Both the position numbers and the translations under genes were made by a program. Under the pieces are notes generated by a model. It had not been told where the DNA came from. It saw only the letters and a program-made list of their open reading frames with translations, and did not search any database. Below are positions 8,286 through 16,673 of a stretch of 64,000 nucleotides of DNA, in pieces. How positions within the stretch are numbered: the stretch's first letter is position 1; every line of letters starts with the position of its first letter. The DNA is from Frondihabitans sp. PAMC 28766. Its GTDB lineage: Bacteria > Actinomycetota > Actinomycetes > Actinomycetales > Microbacteriaceae. Location of the stretch: assembly GCF_001577365.1 (NCBI RefSeq), contig NZ_CP014513.1:1674001-1738000 (forward strand), written 5' to 3'.

Positions 8286-9215
8286 ATGAACCCCTCCCCA
8301 CTGTCTTCCATGTCGCCACGTCGTCAGGTTCTTCTTGCTGCGGGCATCCTCGTCGTCCTCATCGCGATCGTTCTCGGCATCGTGTACGTCGCCTCGCCCC
8401 ACAGCACCGTGTCGAACGCGTCCTCGAGCCCCACTGTCACCGCATCCGCGGCACCAGCGACGCCTGCTTCGCCGTCGGCTGTCCCGTACAAGCCGCTATC
8501 GGCTGCTGCGATCGATGCGCTGCCTGCCGCTCAGTACAACGCCGTCATCCCCGGGCTCCTCCCGTACTACGAACCGACCATCCCGAAGGCGGCCACGGCG
8601 TCGTATTCCATCAAGGCCGACGCGGCCCTGTACGGAGCCGACCACGAGACGCCCGTGGCGCACGTCGCCGCAATGAACTTCCTCAAGACACCGACCGTCA
8701 TCGTTCCGGTCCAGTTCAGTGGCGCCTGGGCGCTCGTTCTCACCCCGAGTCGCCAGCAGCTGCCCTCCGCCGCTAAGGGCGGTGCCGCCGCACAGACCAC
8801 CGCATGGATGCGCCGCGACCTCCTGACCAAGACCGGCGATCTGACCGACCACCTCGACGTGTCCGTGTCGAAACAGACCGTCGCCATCGTCAACGCCGCA
8901 GGCACTGTGGTCCACTCCTTCGCGGCCGGCGTCGGAGCGACCGGCACCCCGACCCCCACCGGTGTCATCGGCTACATCCAAGCCCGTTACCTCGACCCGA
9001 AACAGGACGAAACCGTCTACCCGATCAACCTCACCTCACTGCACTCGTCCGCCGCTGACGAGCCCTACGGCGGTGAGGACGGTGGGCTGATCGGCGTCCA
9101 CTACGAGGCCGTGGCAACGGGGGACGTCTCCCACGGTTGCGTCCGCTTGGATGCCGCCGCGGTGTCCGCCGTGAATGCTCTGCCCGTCGGCACCCTCGTC
9201 GAGATGAACCCCTGA
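8286..9215 (+). CDS. L,D-transpeptidase (YkuD domain), membrane-anchored
   Basis: A 309-residue protein. The ATG at 8286 is preferred over a TTG 15 bp upstream, which lies inside the terminator. One N-terminal membrane helix (RRQVLLAAGILVVLIAIVLG) is followed by a Ser/Ala/Pro linker. The C-terminal catalytic YkuD domain (about 195-309) carries the conserved pair: His in IGVHYEA and Cys in DVSHGCVRLD. Such enzymes make 3-3 cross-links in peptidoglycan or attach proteins to it, acting outside the membrane. Its placement next to a secreted Ig-like protein suggests wall attachment or remodelling. Confidence 0.92.
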   Translation: MNPSPLSSMSPRRQVLLAAGILVVLIAIVLGIVYVASPHSTVSNASSSPTVTASAAPATPASPSAVPYKPLSAAAIDALPAAQYNAVIPGLLPYYEPTIPKAATASYSIKADAALYGADHETPVAHVAAMNFLKTPTVIVPVQFSGAWALVLTPSRQQLPSAAKGGAAAQTTAWMRRDLLTKTGDLTDHLDVSVSKQTVAIVNAAGTVVHSFAAGVGATGTPTPTGVIGYIQARYLDPKQDETVYPINLTSLHSSAADEPYGGEDGGLIGVHYEAVATGDVSHGCVRLDAAAVSAVNALPVGTLVEMNP

Positions 9216-9229
9216 CTCGAGGATCGAAA

Positions 9230-9937
9230 TCAGGTGAGGGCGCCGATGAGGATGTTGCCGATGGCGTTGTTGACGATGTGGACGATGACGCCGGGCCAGA
9301 TCGATCCGGTGCGGCGGAAGAGTTCGGCTGCGATGAAGCCTTCGACGAATGCGGTGATCATGGCGATGTTGAAACCGGTGAGGCCGTGGAAGACGGCGAA
9401 GATGATCGTGCTTCCGAGAACGCCGGCGATCCATCCCCACCGGAGGAGGACGTTTGCGACGACACCTCGAAAGAGGATCTCTTCGCCGATCGGTGTGAGG
9501 ACGCCGAGGAAGAGGGTGGACAGGATGAGGGCGATCGTGCCGCCTTGGGCTGCGGTGTCGTAGGTCGCTTGGACGTTCTCTTGAGCGCCGAAGATCAGAG
9601 TGAAGAGCGTGACGAGGATCCGGGCGAGGACCCAGACGACCGCGCCGCCACCGACGCCGATGAACATCCACCTCCACCCTGGCCACCGGACTCCGAACGG
9701 TGTAAGGCCGCGAACGCGGATGCTCATCGCGGCGAGGAACGCGACGATTCCGGCGACGCCGGAGAGGGCCCCGAGGGCGAGGCCGTAGCCGACTGGATCG
9801 CCCGTCTTGAGTCCGGCGTCGCGAAGGAGCGGTGGCACGCCGTAGGCGACGAGGGTGAAGACGGCGAGGCCGATCGCTGCTTCCCGGATGCCTGGGCGGC
9901 TCCTGTCGGGCTGTCGAGTCGTCGAGATTCGGGTCAT
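9230..9937 (-). CDS. CPBP-family intramembrane protease (Abi/CAAX-like)
   Basis: A 235-residue protein with about seven or eight membrane helices. All three family motifs are present: EEILFRG (EExxxR), FAVFHGLTG (FxxxH) and HIVNN (HxxxN). These are glutamic intramembrane peptidases related to CAAX prenyl proteases; in bacteria they often confer bacteriocin immunity or process membrane proteins. The start at 9937 has AGGAG at the right distance. The gene is convergent with the L,D-transpeptidase. Confidence 0.9.
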   Translation of the reverse strand: MTRISTTRQPDRSRPGIREAAIGLAVFTLVAYGVPPLLRDAGLKTGDPVGYGLALGALSGVAGIVAFLAAMSIRVRGLTPFGVRWPGWRWMFIGVGGGAVVWVLARILVTLFTLIFGAQENVQATYDTAAQGGTIALILSTLFLGVLTPIGEEILFRGVVANVLLRWGWIAGVLGSTIIFAVFHGLTGFNIAMITAFVEGFIAAELFRRTGSIWPGVIVHIVNNAIGNILIGALT

Positions 9938-9976
9938 GGGTTGCTCCTGACGGTGAGTCGGTCGAGTTCGGTCGTG

Positions 9977-11128
9977 TCAGTCCTCAGAGAACATGCCTCC
10001 GGTGCCGAAGGCGATGTCGGCGAATCGTTCTCCGATGAGCCGGTGGGCGTCCGGGCCGGGATGCAGACCGTCCGGCAGCGGGAATGCTCGGGCGTCGTCT
10101 GCACCGAAGAGGTCGAGCCCGTCGAGGTAGTGCAGGTTCTGGTCGGCCGCGCGGCGTTCGACGAGGGAGGCCAGTTCGCGGCGGATGACTTCGAGGGTGA
10201 GCTTTCCGTGCGCGATGTCGTCAGGGTCGCCGGTGGCGATGAACTGGACGTGGTCGGTGCCGAGCGTGGCGGTGTCGACGGCGCCGGGGCCGGGAGTCCT
10301 CTCGTGGATTCCCGCGAAGATCGGCGAGATCAACAGAATGGGGGTCGTCGGATGCCCGTCGCGGATGGTGTCGAGGAATCCGTGGACGGCGGGGACGAAC
10401 GCTCGGAGGCGCATGGCGTCGGTGTTGACCGTGTTGATGCCGAGCTTGACGCTGATGGCATCGGCGGGGCGGTCTCGGATGACTCGGGCCATGAAGGGGT
10501 CGACCAGAGCGCTCCCGCCGAAGCCGAGATTATGGAGGTCGACATGGGCCAGGCGGGAGGCGATCGCGGGCCAGGTCTCGCTCGGTGCGGTGGCGTTGGA
10601 GCCGTGGCTGATCGAGCTGCCGTGGTGGAGCCAGATCGGGAGATGCTCGTCGTCTTCGAGGACTGGGGCATCGGCATGAAGGGAGACGAGTTCGACGGTC
10701 TCGTTGTGCGGCAGCCAGATCTCGATCCGTGAGTCGCCCGCCGGCAGCCCCGTGATTCTGCTGGTGCGAGAGGGGCCCGTTGCCAGCGTCGATGCACCCG
10801 ACGTGAGATCGATCTCGAACACGTCGCCGCCCGTGAGCAGGTCACGGGCGAACAGGGAGCCGTTGACGAAGACGTCCACGTTGCCCCGGGCGCGGTCGGC
10901 GCCCCGATAGGCGACTCGCGTCGGGTGAGTGACCAGTTCGATGGCGTTGGCCGAAGTGCGGAGGGCCAGACGAACCCCCGATGGCTGCGACTCCATCATG
11001 AGCAGCTGGCCGTCCGGATACTGGGTGCGCACCCACTCGGGTAGCCGGTGTACACGAAGACCTCTCGCGGTCCGTTCGAGTTCAGCGCCGCCCCGCAGCA
11101 TCGACGGGGTGAGGTCGACGGGGATCAT
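9977..11128 (-). CDS. SGNH/GDSL-family hydrolase, two-domain
   Basis: A 383-residue protein whose ATG overlaps the TetR stop as ATGA (11125-11128), so the two are co-translated. The N-terminal half is a beta-sandwich-like domain (about 1-165); the C-terminal half is an SGNH hydrolase: WLHHGSSISHGS holds the nucleophile Ser, GFGGSAL the oxyanion Gly, KLGINTVN the oxyanion Asn, and DGLHPGPDAH the catalytic Asp and His. The class removes acyl or acetyl groups from sugars or lipids. There is no signal peptide, so it is probably cytoplasmic. Confidence 0.85.
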   Translation of the reverse strand: MIPVDLTPSMLRGGAELERTARGLRVHRLPEWVRTQYPDGQLLMMESQPSGVRLALRTSANAIELVTHPTRVAYRGADRARGNVDVFVNGSLFARDLLTGGDVFEIDLTSGASTLATGPSRTSRITGLPAGDSRIEIWLPHNETVELVSLHADAPVLEDDEHLPIWLHHGSSISHGSNATAPSETWPAIASRLAHVDLHNLGFGGSALVDPFMARVIRDRPADAISVKLGINTVNTDAMRLRAFVPAVHGFLDTIRDGHPTTPILLISPIFAGIHERTPGPGAVDTATLGTDHVQFIATGDPDDIAHGKLTLEVIRRELASLVERRAADQNLHYLDGLDLFGADDARAFPLPDGLHPGPDAHRLIGERFADIAFGTGGMFSED

Positions 11129-11712
11129 CGTTCGCTCCCCGCGCTTCTGGCAGCCCAGGAGGTGAAGACGATGTCGAGGGCTTCGACGGAGCGTCTCCAC
11201 GACTCCTCCGTGCTCTGGTCGCGGTGGTCGAATGCGCCGGTTCGCTCGAGGGCGATGAATCCTGCGACCATCGCACCGCCCATCCGAGCCGCGTGCACGA
11301 CGTCGTCATCGGACAGGCGATAGCCGCGCAGAACGGCTCGAGTCAGCGTCGCGACTCGGATCGTGGACTCGCTTCGTTCCACACCCGGTTCGACTCGCCG
11401 CTGCAACGACTCCCACCGACCTGGCGAGGTCCTGGCGTAGGTGCGCTGCGCGGCACCGAGGGCAGCCAATGCATCGAGACCGGAGCGGCCGGCGATCTCG
11501 TCGCTGATGACGTCCGCCAGCTCGCCCATCGCCAACTCCTGCACCCCCGCGAGGATCGCCGCCCGGTCGCGGACATGGCCGTAGAGACTGGCCGTCTGCA
11601 CGCCGAGTGTCCGTGCCACGGCGGAGACGACGATTGCGTCGAACCCGTCGCGGTCAGCCAGATCGGCGGCCGCAGCGAAGATCGACTTCGGAGTGAGGGG
11701 AATGCGAGCCAT
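11125..11712 (-). CDS. TetR/AcrR-family regulator (WHG-domain type)
   Basis: A 195-residue protein. The N-terminal helix-turn-helix is GFDAIVVSAVARTLGVQTAS followed by LYGHVRDRAAILAGVQELAM. The C-terminal region (RVATLTRAVLRGYRLSDDDVVHAARMGGAMVAGFIALE) matches the WHG-type TetR ligand domain. It overlaps the hydrolase gene by 4 bp and is divergent from the acyltransferase at 11821, so it probably regulates both. Confidence 0.9.
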   Translation of the reverse strand: MARIPLTPKSIFAAAADLADRDGFDAIVVSAVARTLGVQTASLYGHVRDRAAILAGVQELAMGELADVISDEIAGRSGLDALAALGAAQRTYARTSPGRWESLQRRVEPGVERSESTIRVATLTRAVLRGYRLSDDDVVHAARMGGAMVAGFIALERTGAFDHRDQSTEESWRRSVEALDIVFTSWAARSAGSER

Positions 11713-11720
11713 TCCGTCAA

Positions 11721-11735
11721 CCTAACACCTTTAGG
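11721..11735. promoter_or_regulatory. Putative operator in the TetR/acyltransferase divergent region
   Basis: CCTAA-CACCT-TTAGG, a 15-bp palindrome 9 bp upstream of the TetR start. A related half, TTTAG, recurs at 11751. This is the most AT-rich stretch in the neighbourhood and likely overlaps both promoters. Confidence 0.45.
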
Positions 11736-11820
11736 AAAAAGGGTATTGTCTTTAGTTCACCTGACCGGCTCGTCGACGCGGCGGCATCCACGCCTCGACG
11801 ACAGTGACCAAGGAGTACGC

Positions 11821-13080
11821 ATGACCACCCCCACGACCGATCGAGACCTTCGCCCCCTCGGAGCTTTCGAGCGGACCATCGACCTGTACGCGCAACGCAA
11901 TCCGGTCCAGTTCTCTGTGGCTGTTCAGCTGGCGCGTGACGTCACCGAGAGCGACCTTGCTGCCGCATTGGAGCGTCTGCAGGAGGCGCATCCGCTTGTC
12001 GCGGCGGAGATCGGGCAGTCCGTCGCCGAAGGCGAAGAACAGAGCACGCAGGTCTTTCGCAGGTCGGATCGGCCGATCCCGATCCGACTCGCCCGAGGTT
12101 CGACCTGGCAGCACGAAGCAGCCGTCGAGCAGACGATCCCGATCCGCACGACTCCCGGGCCACTGGTCCGCAGCGTGCTCATTCCTGCGGCAGGCGCCGG
12201 GTCATCGACGGGGATCCTGCTCACGTTCGCCCACCAGATCGCTGACGGGCGAGGCGCGCTGATCGCCGTGGCCGATCTCGCAGCGAGTCTCGGCGGCACG
12301 AGGCTGTCGAGAGGGCCTGTTCCTGAACCTCAGGAGCAGCTAGTGGCCGTCGGGCCGCCGATCGACGACACCGCCTCCGATACCCACGGGGCAGATCTCG
12401 CCGTCGAGAACACCAGCGAGCAGAGCCAGACACCGGCCGGCCGGCTTCGTCCATTCGACGGTGACCTGCCGACCCTCCAGGCCGCCGAACTCACGACCGA
12501 ACAGACGCGGCTGCTCGTCCGCCGGGCGCGCGAGGAGTCCTGCACCGTTCAGGCGGCACTGTGCGCCGCAGCGGCCGCGGCTCTCTTCGCACAGACCGAA
12601 CTATCCCGCGTCCGGATCAACGTTCCCATCGACCTGCGATCCGTGATCGACGGTCATCGGGACGTCGGGATCCGCTTCATCGGAGCGACCGTGACCCTTG
12701 ACCGTGGACTCGGCATCTCGTTCTGGGAGGCAGCTCGCGCTGCCGCAGGCCAGCTGCAGTCCGCACGCCGACCACAGGCTCTCCGGGCCGCGGCTCTCGG
12801 GCTGGCCCAGGTCGCCCCGACCACACCAGCGGAGGCGGAAGCAGCCATGCTCGCGGCGACGACCGCCGACATCGAGATCACGAACCTCGGAGTCGTCGAA
12901 ATGGACCAGGCGACCGCGGTCTGGGGCCCCACGATGACCACTCAAGTCGAGAACGAGCAGATCCTCGGAGTCGTCACCCATGGGGATGCTCTCCGGATGG
13001 TGAACACGACCCGGGCTCCCATCGAGGGGCTCACCACCCACATCTCCCGCGCGCTGGCATCCGCCGTCAGCGAAGACTGA
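11821..13080 (+). CDS. PapA-like / condensation-domain acyltransferase
   Basis: A 419-residue protein starting at ATG 11821 behind AAGGAG. It has the two-lobed chloramphenicol-acetyltransferase-like fold of condensation domains and PapA or alcohol acetyltransferases. The N-terminal segment ends with HQIADGRG, a variant of the active-site HHxxxDG with the catalytic second His position read as Q and the first His kept. A second core motif, NVPIDLRSVIDGHRDVGIRF, follows. PapA-type enzymes esterify hydroxyl lipids or sugars. With the divergent SGNH hydrolase it may form an acylation/deacylation pair under one TetR; this is inference. Confidence 0.75.
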   Translation: MTTPTTDRDLRPLGAFERTIDLYAQRNPVQFSVAVQLARDVTESDLAAALERLQEAHPLVAAEIGQSVAEGEEQSTQVFRRSDRPIPIRLARGSTWQHEAAVEQTIPIRTTPGPLVRSVLIPAAGAGSSTGILLTFAHQIADGRGALIAVADLAASLGGTRLSRGPVPEPQEQLVAVGPPIDDTASDTHGADLAVENTSEQSQTPAGRLRPFDGDLPTLQAAELTTEQTRLLVRRAREESCTVQAALCAAAAAALFAQTELSRVRINVPIDLRSVIDGHRDVGIRFIGATVTLDRGLGISFWEAARAAAGQLQSARRPQALRAAALGLAQVAPTTPAEAEAAMLAATTADIEITNLGVVEMDQATAVWGPTMTTQVENEQILGVVTHGDALRMVNTTRAPIEGLTTHISRALASAVSED

Positions 13081-13316
13081 TCTCCACCTTCTGGCGCGAG
13101 AACCTCCAGAGTGTGGTCCACGAGTCTGGCGACGCGGGCCGGCCTGGCGCGGAGGGTTAAAGGCTCCTGGCTGGATGGGCAGGTGGCCCTGTGCAGTCGT
13201 CGTCCGGGCTGTCGATGTCGCTGGTGATGTTCGTCATCGGGGGATGAGCGCCCGAAGACGGCGGATCCCTGACGGATCAACGAGCAGCACTCCGCTGCCC
13301 GTCGGCGAGCCGGTGG
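13081..13316. other. Intergenic stretch without a supported gene
   Basis: The region lies between the acyltransferase and the small minus-strand gene. I see no convincing coding frame and no clear terminator. Confidence 0.4.
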
Positions 13317-13439
13317 TCAGCGGGTCCGAGTCCGGGCGCGGGTCTTTGCGGTCTTCGCGGCGCTCTTCTCGGCGGCTTGGCGCTTGCGGAGCCGGCCGGC
13401 GACGAAGGTCAGGGCGAAGGGGAGGAGGCGGGCGAACAT
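13317..13439 (-). CDS. Small basic protein, 40 residues, unknown function
   Basis: The ATG at 13439 has GGAG six bases upstream. The product begins MFARLLPFALTFVAGRLRKR, a short hydrophobic helix, and continues with an Ala/Lys/Arg-rich tail ending ARTRTR. It lies downstream of and in line with the Asp23 gene at 13635, and could be a small membrane-bound accessory of that locus. It has no recognised family and could be chance, but the ribosome site and helix argue for it. Confidence 0.4.
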   Translation of the reverse strand: MFARLLPFALTFVAGRLRKRQAAEKSAAKTAKTRARTRTR

Positions 13440-13634
13440 GTGATCTCCAAACGGGTTCCGCACGTGAAGGTGCGAATGGGATTTCTGGTCAGGGGTGCGG
13501 CCCCGGTCGACGGAGTCGACGCGGGGCCGAACTGTGTTGGGGGGTGCGGCGCCGGGAAGGGGCCTCGGGGAGGTGTTCCCGACGCCGCGTTGTCCGACTC
13601 CCGAATCAGGGAGGAGTTGGACAGCTACGGGGAA

Positions 13635-14066
13635 TTACTGGACGCGGGACTCGCCCCTGTCGTCGTCGTCATCGTCATACGCGATGTACACGTCGTTGAT
13701 CGAGACGTTGATCTCGGCGACCTCCATGCCGACGATGCTCTCGATGGCCTGCGCGACCGAGGAGCGAACGCCGTCTGCGACGTCTTGCAGGGGCGCCGGG
13801 TACTCGGCGACGATCGTGATGTCGGCGGCGACCTGGGTCTCGCCGACCTCGACGGACACACCCTGGGTGAGGTCCTTGTTGTTGACGACGCTGCGGATCG
13901 CGCCGATGGCGCGGGCGGCACCGCCCCCGAGGCCGTGAACTCCGGTGACCTCGCGGGCTGCGATTCCGGCGATCTTCGCAACGACGGTGTCGTCGATGGT
14001 GGTCTTGCCCTTGCCGGTGCTGCTGTCGGTGTGACGGGCCACAGCGTTGGGGGTGGTGGTGCTCAT
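13635..14066 (-). CDS. Asp23/Gls24-family envelope stress protein (copy A)
   Basis: A 143-residue protein of typical length. The Asp23 domain covers about residues 20-130: TIDDTVVAKIAGIAAREVTG, VHGLGGG, then the beta-strands VEVGETQVAADITIVAEYPA and MEVAEINVSINDVYIAYDDD. In staphylococci Asp23 coats the inner membrane through AmaP. Its closest relative in the locus is copy C at 18525. The start has GAGGAA upstream. It is preceded by the 37-bp ECF-type promoter at 14124-14160, with no other gene between. Confidence 0.92.
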   Translation of the reverse strand: MSTTTPNAVARHTDSSTGKGKTTIDDTVVAKIAGIAAREVTGVHGLGGGAARAIGAIRSVVNNKDLTQGVSVEVGETQVAADITIVAEYPAPLQDVADGVRSSVAQAIESIVGMEVAEINVSINDVYIAYDDDDDDRGESRVQ

Positions 14067-14366
14067 GATGTGTTCCTCCTGTCGGGCCCATCGTGTGGAC
14101 CTTCGGTGTCGACTGCGTTCCAGTCACTCCTAGGACGAGACCCCGATTGGTTTCGTCACATCGATCACGAACTTTTTTCTGACGGTCGTGAGCGGGCGTC
14201 CTGACGGCCACGCCGCTCCCCCCCCCCACTGTCATGAGTCGGGACATGAGCGGCCGGGCAGGGACTCTCAGGTCGAAGAGGGGCCGGAAGGTCAACCCCT
14301 CGAGGGCTCCGCCGACGAGCTGCCCGATCAGGTCTGGGGCGATGTCTCGGACAGGGAACCGGCGAT
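14067..14366. other. 300-bp region between Asp23 copies A and B
   Basis: The region holds the copy-A leader and promoter (14124-14160) and a run of ten C bases (14218-14227). The minus strand stays open for some distance here but has no usable start, so I call no gene. Confidence 0.5.
14124..14160 (-). promoter_or_regulatory. Shared ECF-type promoter element, copy 1 (drives Asp23 A)
   Basis: Read on the minus strand: TGTGACGAAAC, 10 variable bases, CTCGTCCTAGGAGTGA. TGTGAC fits a -35 and CGTC a -10, 17 bp apart, which is standard ECF spacing. The -10 lies about 70 bp from the ATG at 14066. The same 37-bp layout occurs at 14864-14900 and 19219-19255. Confidence 0.75.
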
Positions 14367-14795
14367 TTACAGCCAGCCCGAGAGTGACGCGACGTCTTGC
14401 TGCTCGACGCCCGCGCTCAGGTGTACGTCGATGACGGTGACGCTGATCTCGGTGACGGGCACACCGATGAAGCCGCTGACGGCGCGGGCGATGTTGTCTC
14501 TCACCCGGTGCAGGATGGACGGGATCGGCTTGCCGGCTTCGAGAGTCATCACCATGCCGAGGGCCGCCCCGGCCGGGCACAGAGTCACGGTCGTTCCGGC
14601 CATCGAGTCCTTCACGGACGGCGCCGACGGGAAGCCTCGAGGCACGATCCGAGACGCAGGACGGCCGACCGAGTGCACCCCTGCTGTTTCTTCCGCCGCG
14701 AGCACAGCGATCTGCGCGATCACATCGTCGAGGACAACGGTGCGGCCTCCCACGAGCAGTCTTGTCGGGTATCCGAATTCCGTGAAGTCAGCCAC
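14367..14795 (-). CDS. Asp23/Gls24-family protein (copy B)
   Basis: A 142-residue protein read from the GTG at 14795, chosen because GGGGAG lies six bases upstream and the conserved region begins just after (VADFTEFGYP). The Asp23 domain includes TVVLDDVIAQIAVLAAEETA, GVHSVG and VPVTEISVTVIDVHLSAG. It is more diverged than copies A and C, with only one short acidic tail missing. It is divergent from the ECF sigma gene at 14939 and preceded by promoter copy 2. Confidence 0.85.
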   Translation of the reverse strand: MADFTEFGYPTRLLVGGRTVVLDDVIAQIAVLAAEETAGVHSVGRPASRIVPRGFPSAPSVKDSMAGTTVTLCPAGAALGMVMTLEAGKPIPSILHRVRDNIARAVSGFIGVPVTEISVTVIDVHLSAGVEQQDVASLSGWL

Positions 14796-14863
14796 GTCTT
14801 GCTCCCCGTTCGTTTCGTTCGGGAGGCCCCCAACTGGCCTCCGGCACGAATGATGTGCAATAG

Positions 14864-14900
14864 TCACTCCTTGGACGAGCCGAGACCAAGCTTCGTCACA
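14864..14900 (-). promoter_or_regulatory. Shared ECF-type promoter element, copy 2 (drives Asp23 B)
   Basis: Minus strand: TGTGACGAAGC, 10 bases, CTCGTCCAAGGAGTGA, about 80 bp upstream of the GTG at 14795. It differs from copy 1 in only two of the 27 non-variable bases. It lies between copy B and the sigma gene, so its factor acts next door to where it is made. Confidence 0.75.
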
Positions 14901-14938
14901 CACCACCTGCAACGAGGTGCGAAATAAAGGAGCTCCCT

Positions 14939-15505
14939 GTGCGTGAGGCGCAGCAGAATCAGCTCCTTCTCGAGGCGCCTGACGGTCTTCTCGCCGAACG
15001 CGCCGCCGATGGAGACATCGATGCGTTCGAGGTTCTCGCCCGCCGGTACGGCCCCCTGATGCGCGTGTATGCGGCGAAGCTACTCGGCTCCGATGTGGAA
15101 TCCGACGATGTCGTCCAGGAGGCGTTCCTCACCGCCTGGCGTCAGCTGGACCATCTGACGGAGCCGCAGGCGGTGAAGTCGTGGCTGATGCGCATGGTCA
15201 CCAACCGGGCCATCGACCGGATGCGGGTCCGCAAAAACCACGACGACATCGACGACTACGAACCCCCGACCAGGTCCTCCGACGACCCGGAGCGGTTGGT
15301 GGAGGCGAAGATGCAGATGCAAGCACTGTCTCGAGCGCTGACGAACCTCCCCGAGAATCAACGTCAGGCCTGGGTTCTGAAAGAATTGGCGGGTTGCAGC
15401 TACGGCGAGATCGCCGACACGCTCGGTCTGCCCGCCTCAACGGTCCGCGGAATTCTGGTCAGGGCCAGAAAGACATTGATGCATGAGATGGAGGAATGGC
15501 GATGA
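14939..15505 (+). CDS. ECF-type RNA polymerase sigma factor
   Basis: A 188-residue sigma-70 family protein from GTG 14939 behind AAAGGAG. Region 2 is at about 28-97 (FEVLARRYGPLMRVYAAKLL, then DDVVQEAFLTAWRQLDHLTE and NRAIDRMR). Region 4 is at about 130-180 (LTNLPENQRQAWVLKELAGC then GEIADTLGLPASTVRGILVR). Regions 1 and 3 are absent, as expected for ECF factors. It overlaps the next gene as ATGA. Given the three matching promoters before Asp23 genes, it is the natural candidate to drive them. Confidence 0.95.
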   Translation: MREAQQNQLLLEAPDGLLAERAADGDIDAFEVLARRYGPLMRVYAAKLLGSDVESDDVVQEAFLTAWRQLDHLTEPQAVKSWLMRMVTNRAIDRMRVRKNHDDIDDYEPPTRSSDDPERLVEAKMQMQALSRALTNLPENQRQAWVLKELAGCSYGEIADTLGLPASTVRGILVRARKTLMHEMEEWR

Positions 15506-16206
15506 GTGACAACCACAGCTCCGACGACTCCACCCCCACCCCCACCCCTGCCGAAGGAACCGATGCGGCGCAGGGGCCCGGCGACCACCTGATCGTCGAC
15601 GGGGTGCTTGTCGAACAGATCGAAGAACCGGACGACCTCGACGGATTCACCCTCGACGATCTCGCCGACTACCTCGACTCCGGTCGGATCCCGGTCAACC
15701 CGGCAATCGAAAGCTCCCCAGGGTGCCAGATGGCCCTGAGCGCCTTGGACCGACTCCAGCACGTCACTTGGTCCATGCTCGAGGCGGAAGCGAAGGAGTC
15801 GCCCGAGCGAGACAACATCTGGATCGCCGGGCTCCTCGACAACATCCGCCAGGAGATCCGCTCCGGACGCGACATCCCGTTGACGAGCCCCGATCCGACG
15901 GTGCGAATGATGCTCAGCGAGGGCAGTGTCCGCGGTCTCGTCCGTGCTGCGTGCGACCAGGTCGATGGTGTCCTCATCGGCCGCTGCGTCCTCACAGGAG
16001 ATGTCACCATTCCCGGCGAACCGATCGACGTCGACGTCACCGCCAGCGTCGGATGGGGTGAGAACCTCCACCAGCTTGCACGCGAGTTGCGGTCCCTGAT
16101 CAGGACGGCGCTCGCTCGTCACACTGAGCTGAACGTCAAGGCCGTCAACGTCACGATCCAAGACATCCACACCCGAAGAACACGCAACAGCAAGGACCGC
16201 TCATGA
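15502..16206 (+). CDS. Asp23-like protein with acidic N-terminus; candidate partner of the ECF sigma factor
   Basis: A 234-residue protein. The ATG at 15502 is preferred over 15496 because GGAGG is then 7 bp away and it forms the usual ATGA overlap with the sigma gene. The first 65 residues are acidic (DDLDGFTLDDLADYLDSG). A central helical segment, SSPGCQMALSALDRLQHVTW, resembles the helical part of anti-sigma domains. The C-terminal part (about 135-225) looks like an Asp23 fold (DVTIPGEPIDVDVTASVGWG ... LNVKAVNVTIQDIH). There is no membrane helix. Being co-translated with the sigma factor suggests a regulator of it; this is inference. Confidence 0.65.
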   Translation: MSDNHSSDDSTPTPTPAEGTDAAQGPGDHLIVDGVLVEQIEEPDDLDGFTLDDLADYLDSGRIPVNPAIESSPGCQMALSALDRLQHVTWSMLEAEAKESPERDNIWIAGLLDNIRQEIRSGRDIPLTSPDPTVRMMLSEGSVRGLVRAACDQVDGVLIGRCVLTGDVTIPGEPIDVDVTASVGWGENLHQLARELRSLIRTALARHTELNVKAVNVTIQDIHTRRTRNSKDRS

Positions 16207-16592
16207 CGGACGACCGCGATCTCTCGCGCCAACTGACCGCCCTGATCCGCAACACTCCCGGTGTCGTGGAGGTGTACTCGACCGTGCCGCTGCTCCAGAA
16301 AGCCGTTCACGGCGTCGTGTCAGCCCTCACGAACAAGGACGACGCCCTGGTCAAAGTGGCCCACGACGGGCCCATCACCACCGTCGCCGTGCATGTCGCC
16401 GTTCACGAGGCGCTTCCCGGGCCCGACACCCTGCGCACCCTGACGTCCGCGATTCGCACCCACATGGTCGACCTGGGCCTTCAGCCGCTCATCGAGGTGA
16501 AAGTCGTCCGCTTCGGCGACGACCCTCCCCGTGGCGAGGACGACACCCCAGCGGAAGGTGAACCCGAAGGCCCGCTCGCGGAAGTCGGCTGA
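16203..16592 (+). CDS. Small Asp23-like protein of unknown function
   Basis: A 129-residue protein, third gene of the sigma operon, overlapping the previous stop as ATGA. It has an alternating strand/helix pattern (GVVEVYSTVPLLQKAVHGVV, ITTVAVHVAVHEALPG, IEVKVVRFGDD) and an acidic tail. The last strand echoes the end of Asp23 domains, but the match is weak. It has no membrane segment. It is convergent with the AmaP-like gene at 16674. Confidence 0.6.
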   Translation: MTDDRDLSRQLTALIRNTPGVVEVYSTVPLLQKAVHGVVSALTNKDDALVKVAHDGPITTVAVHVAVHEALPGPDTLRTLTSAIRTHMVDLGLQPLIEVKVVRFGDDPPRGEDDTPAEGEPEGPLAEVG

Positions 16593-16673
16593 CCGCCGGC
16601 GCGCGAGACGCACTTTCTCGACGGAACACCCCGGGCCTGACCCAACGACAGCGCATCGGGTGGGGTCGTCTCC

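Noticed and set aside
14163..14366. Open minus-strand stretch (GLAVNRRFPVRDIAPDLIGQ) between Asp23 genes
   Set aside because: There is no start codon with a ribosome site and the frame runs through a ten-C run and the promoter. It is probably chance or a relic.
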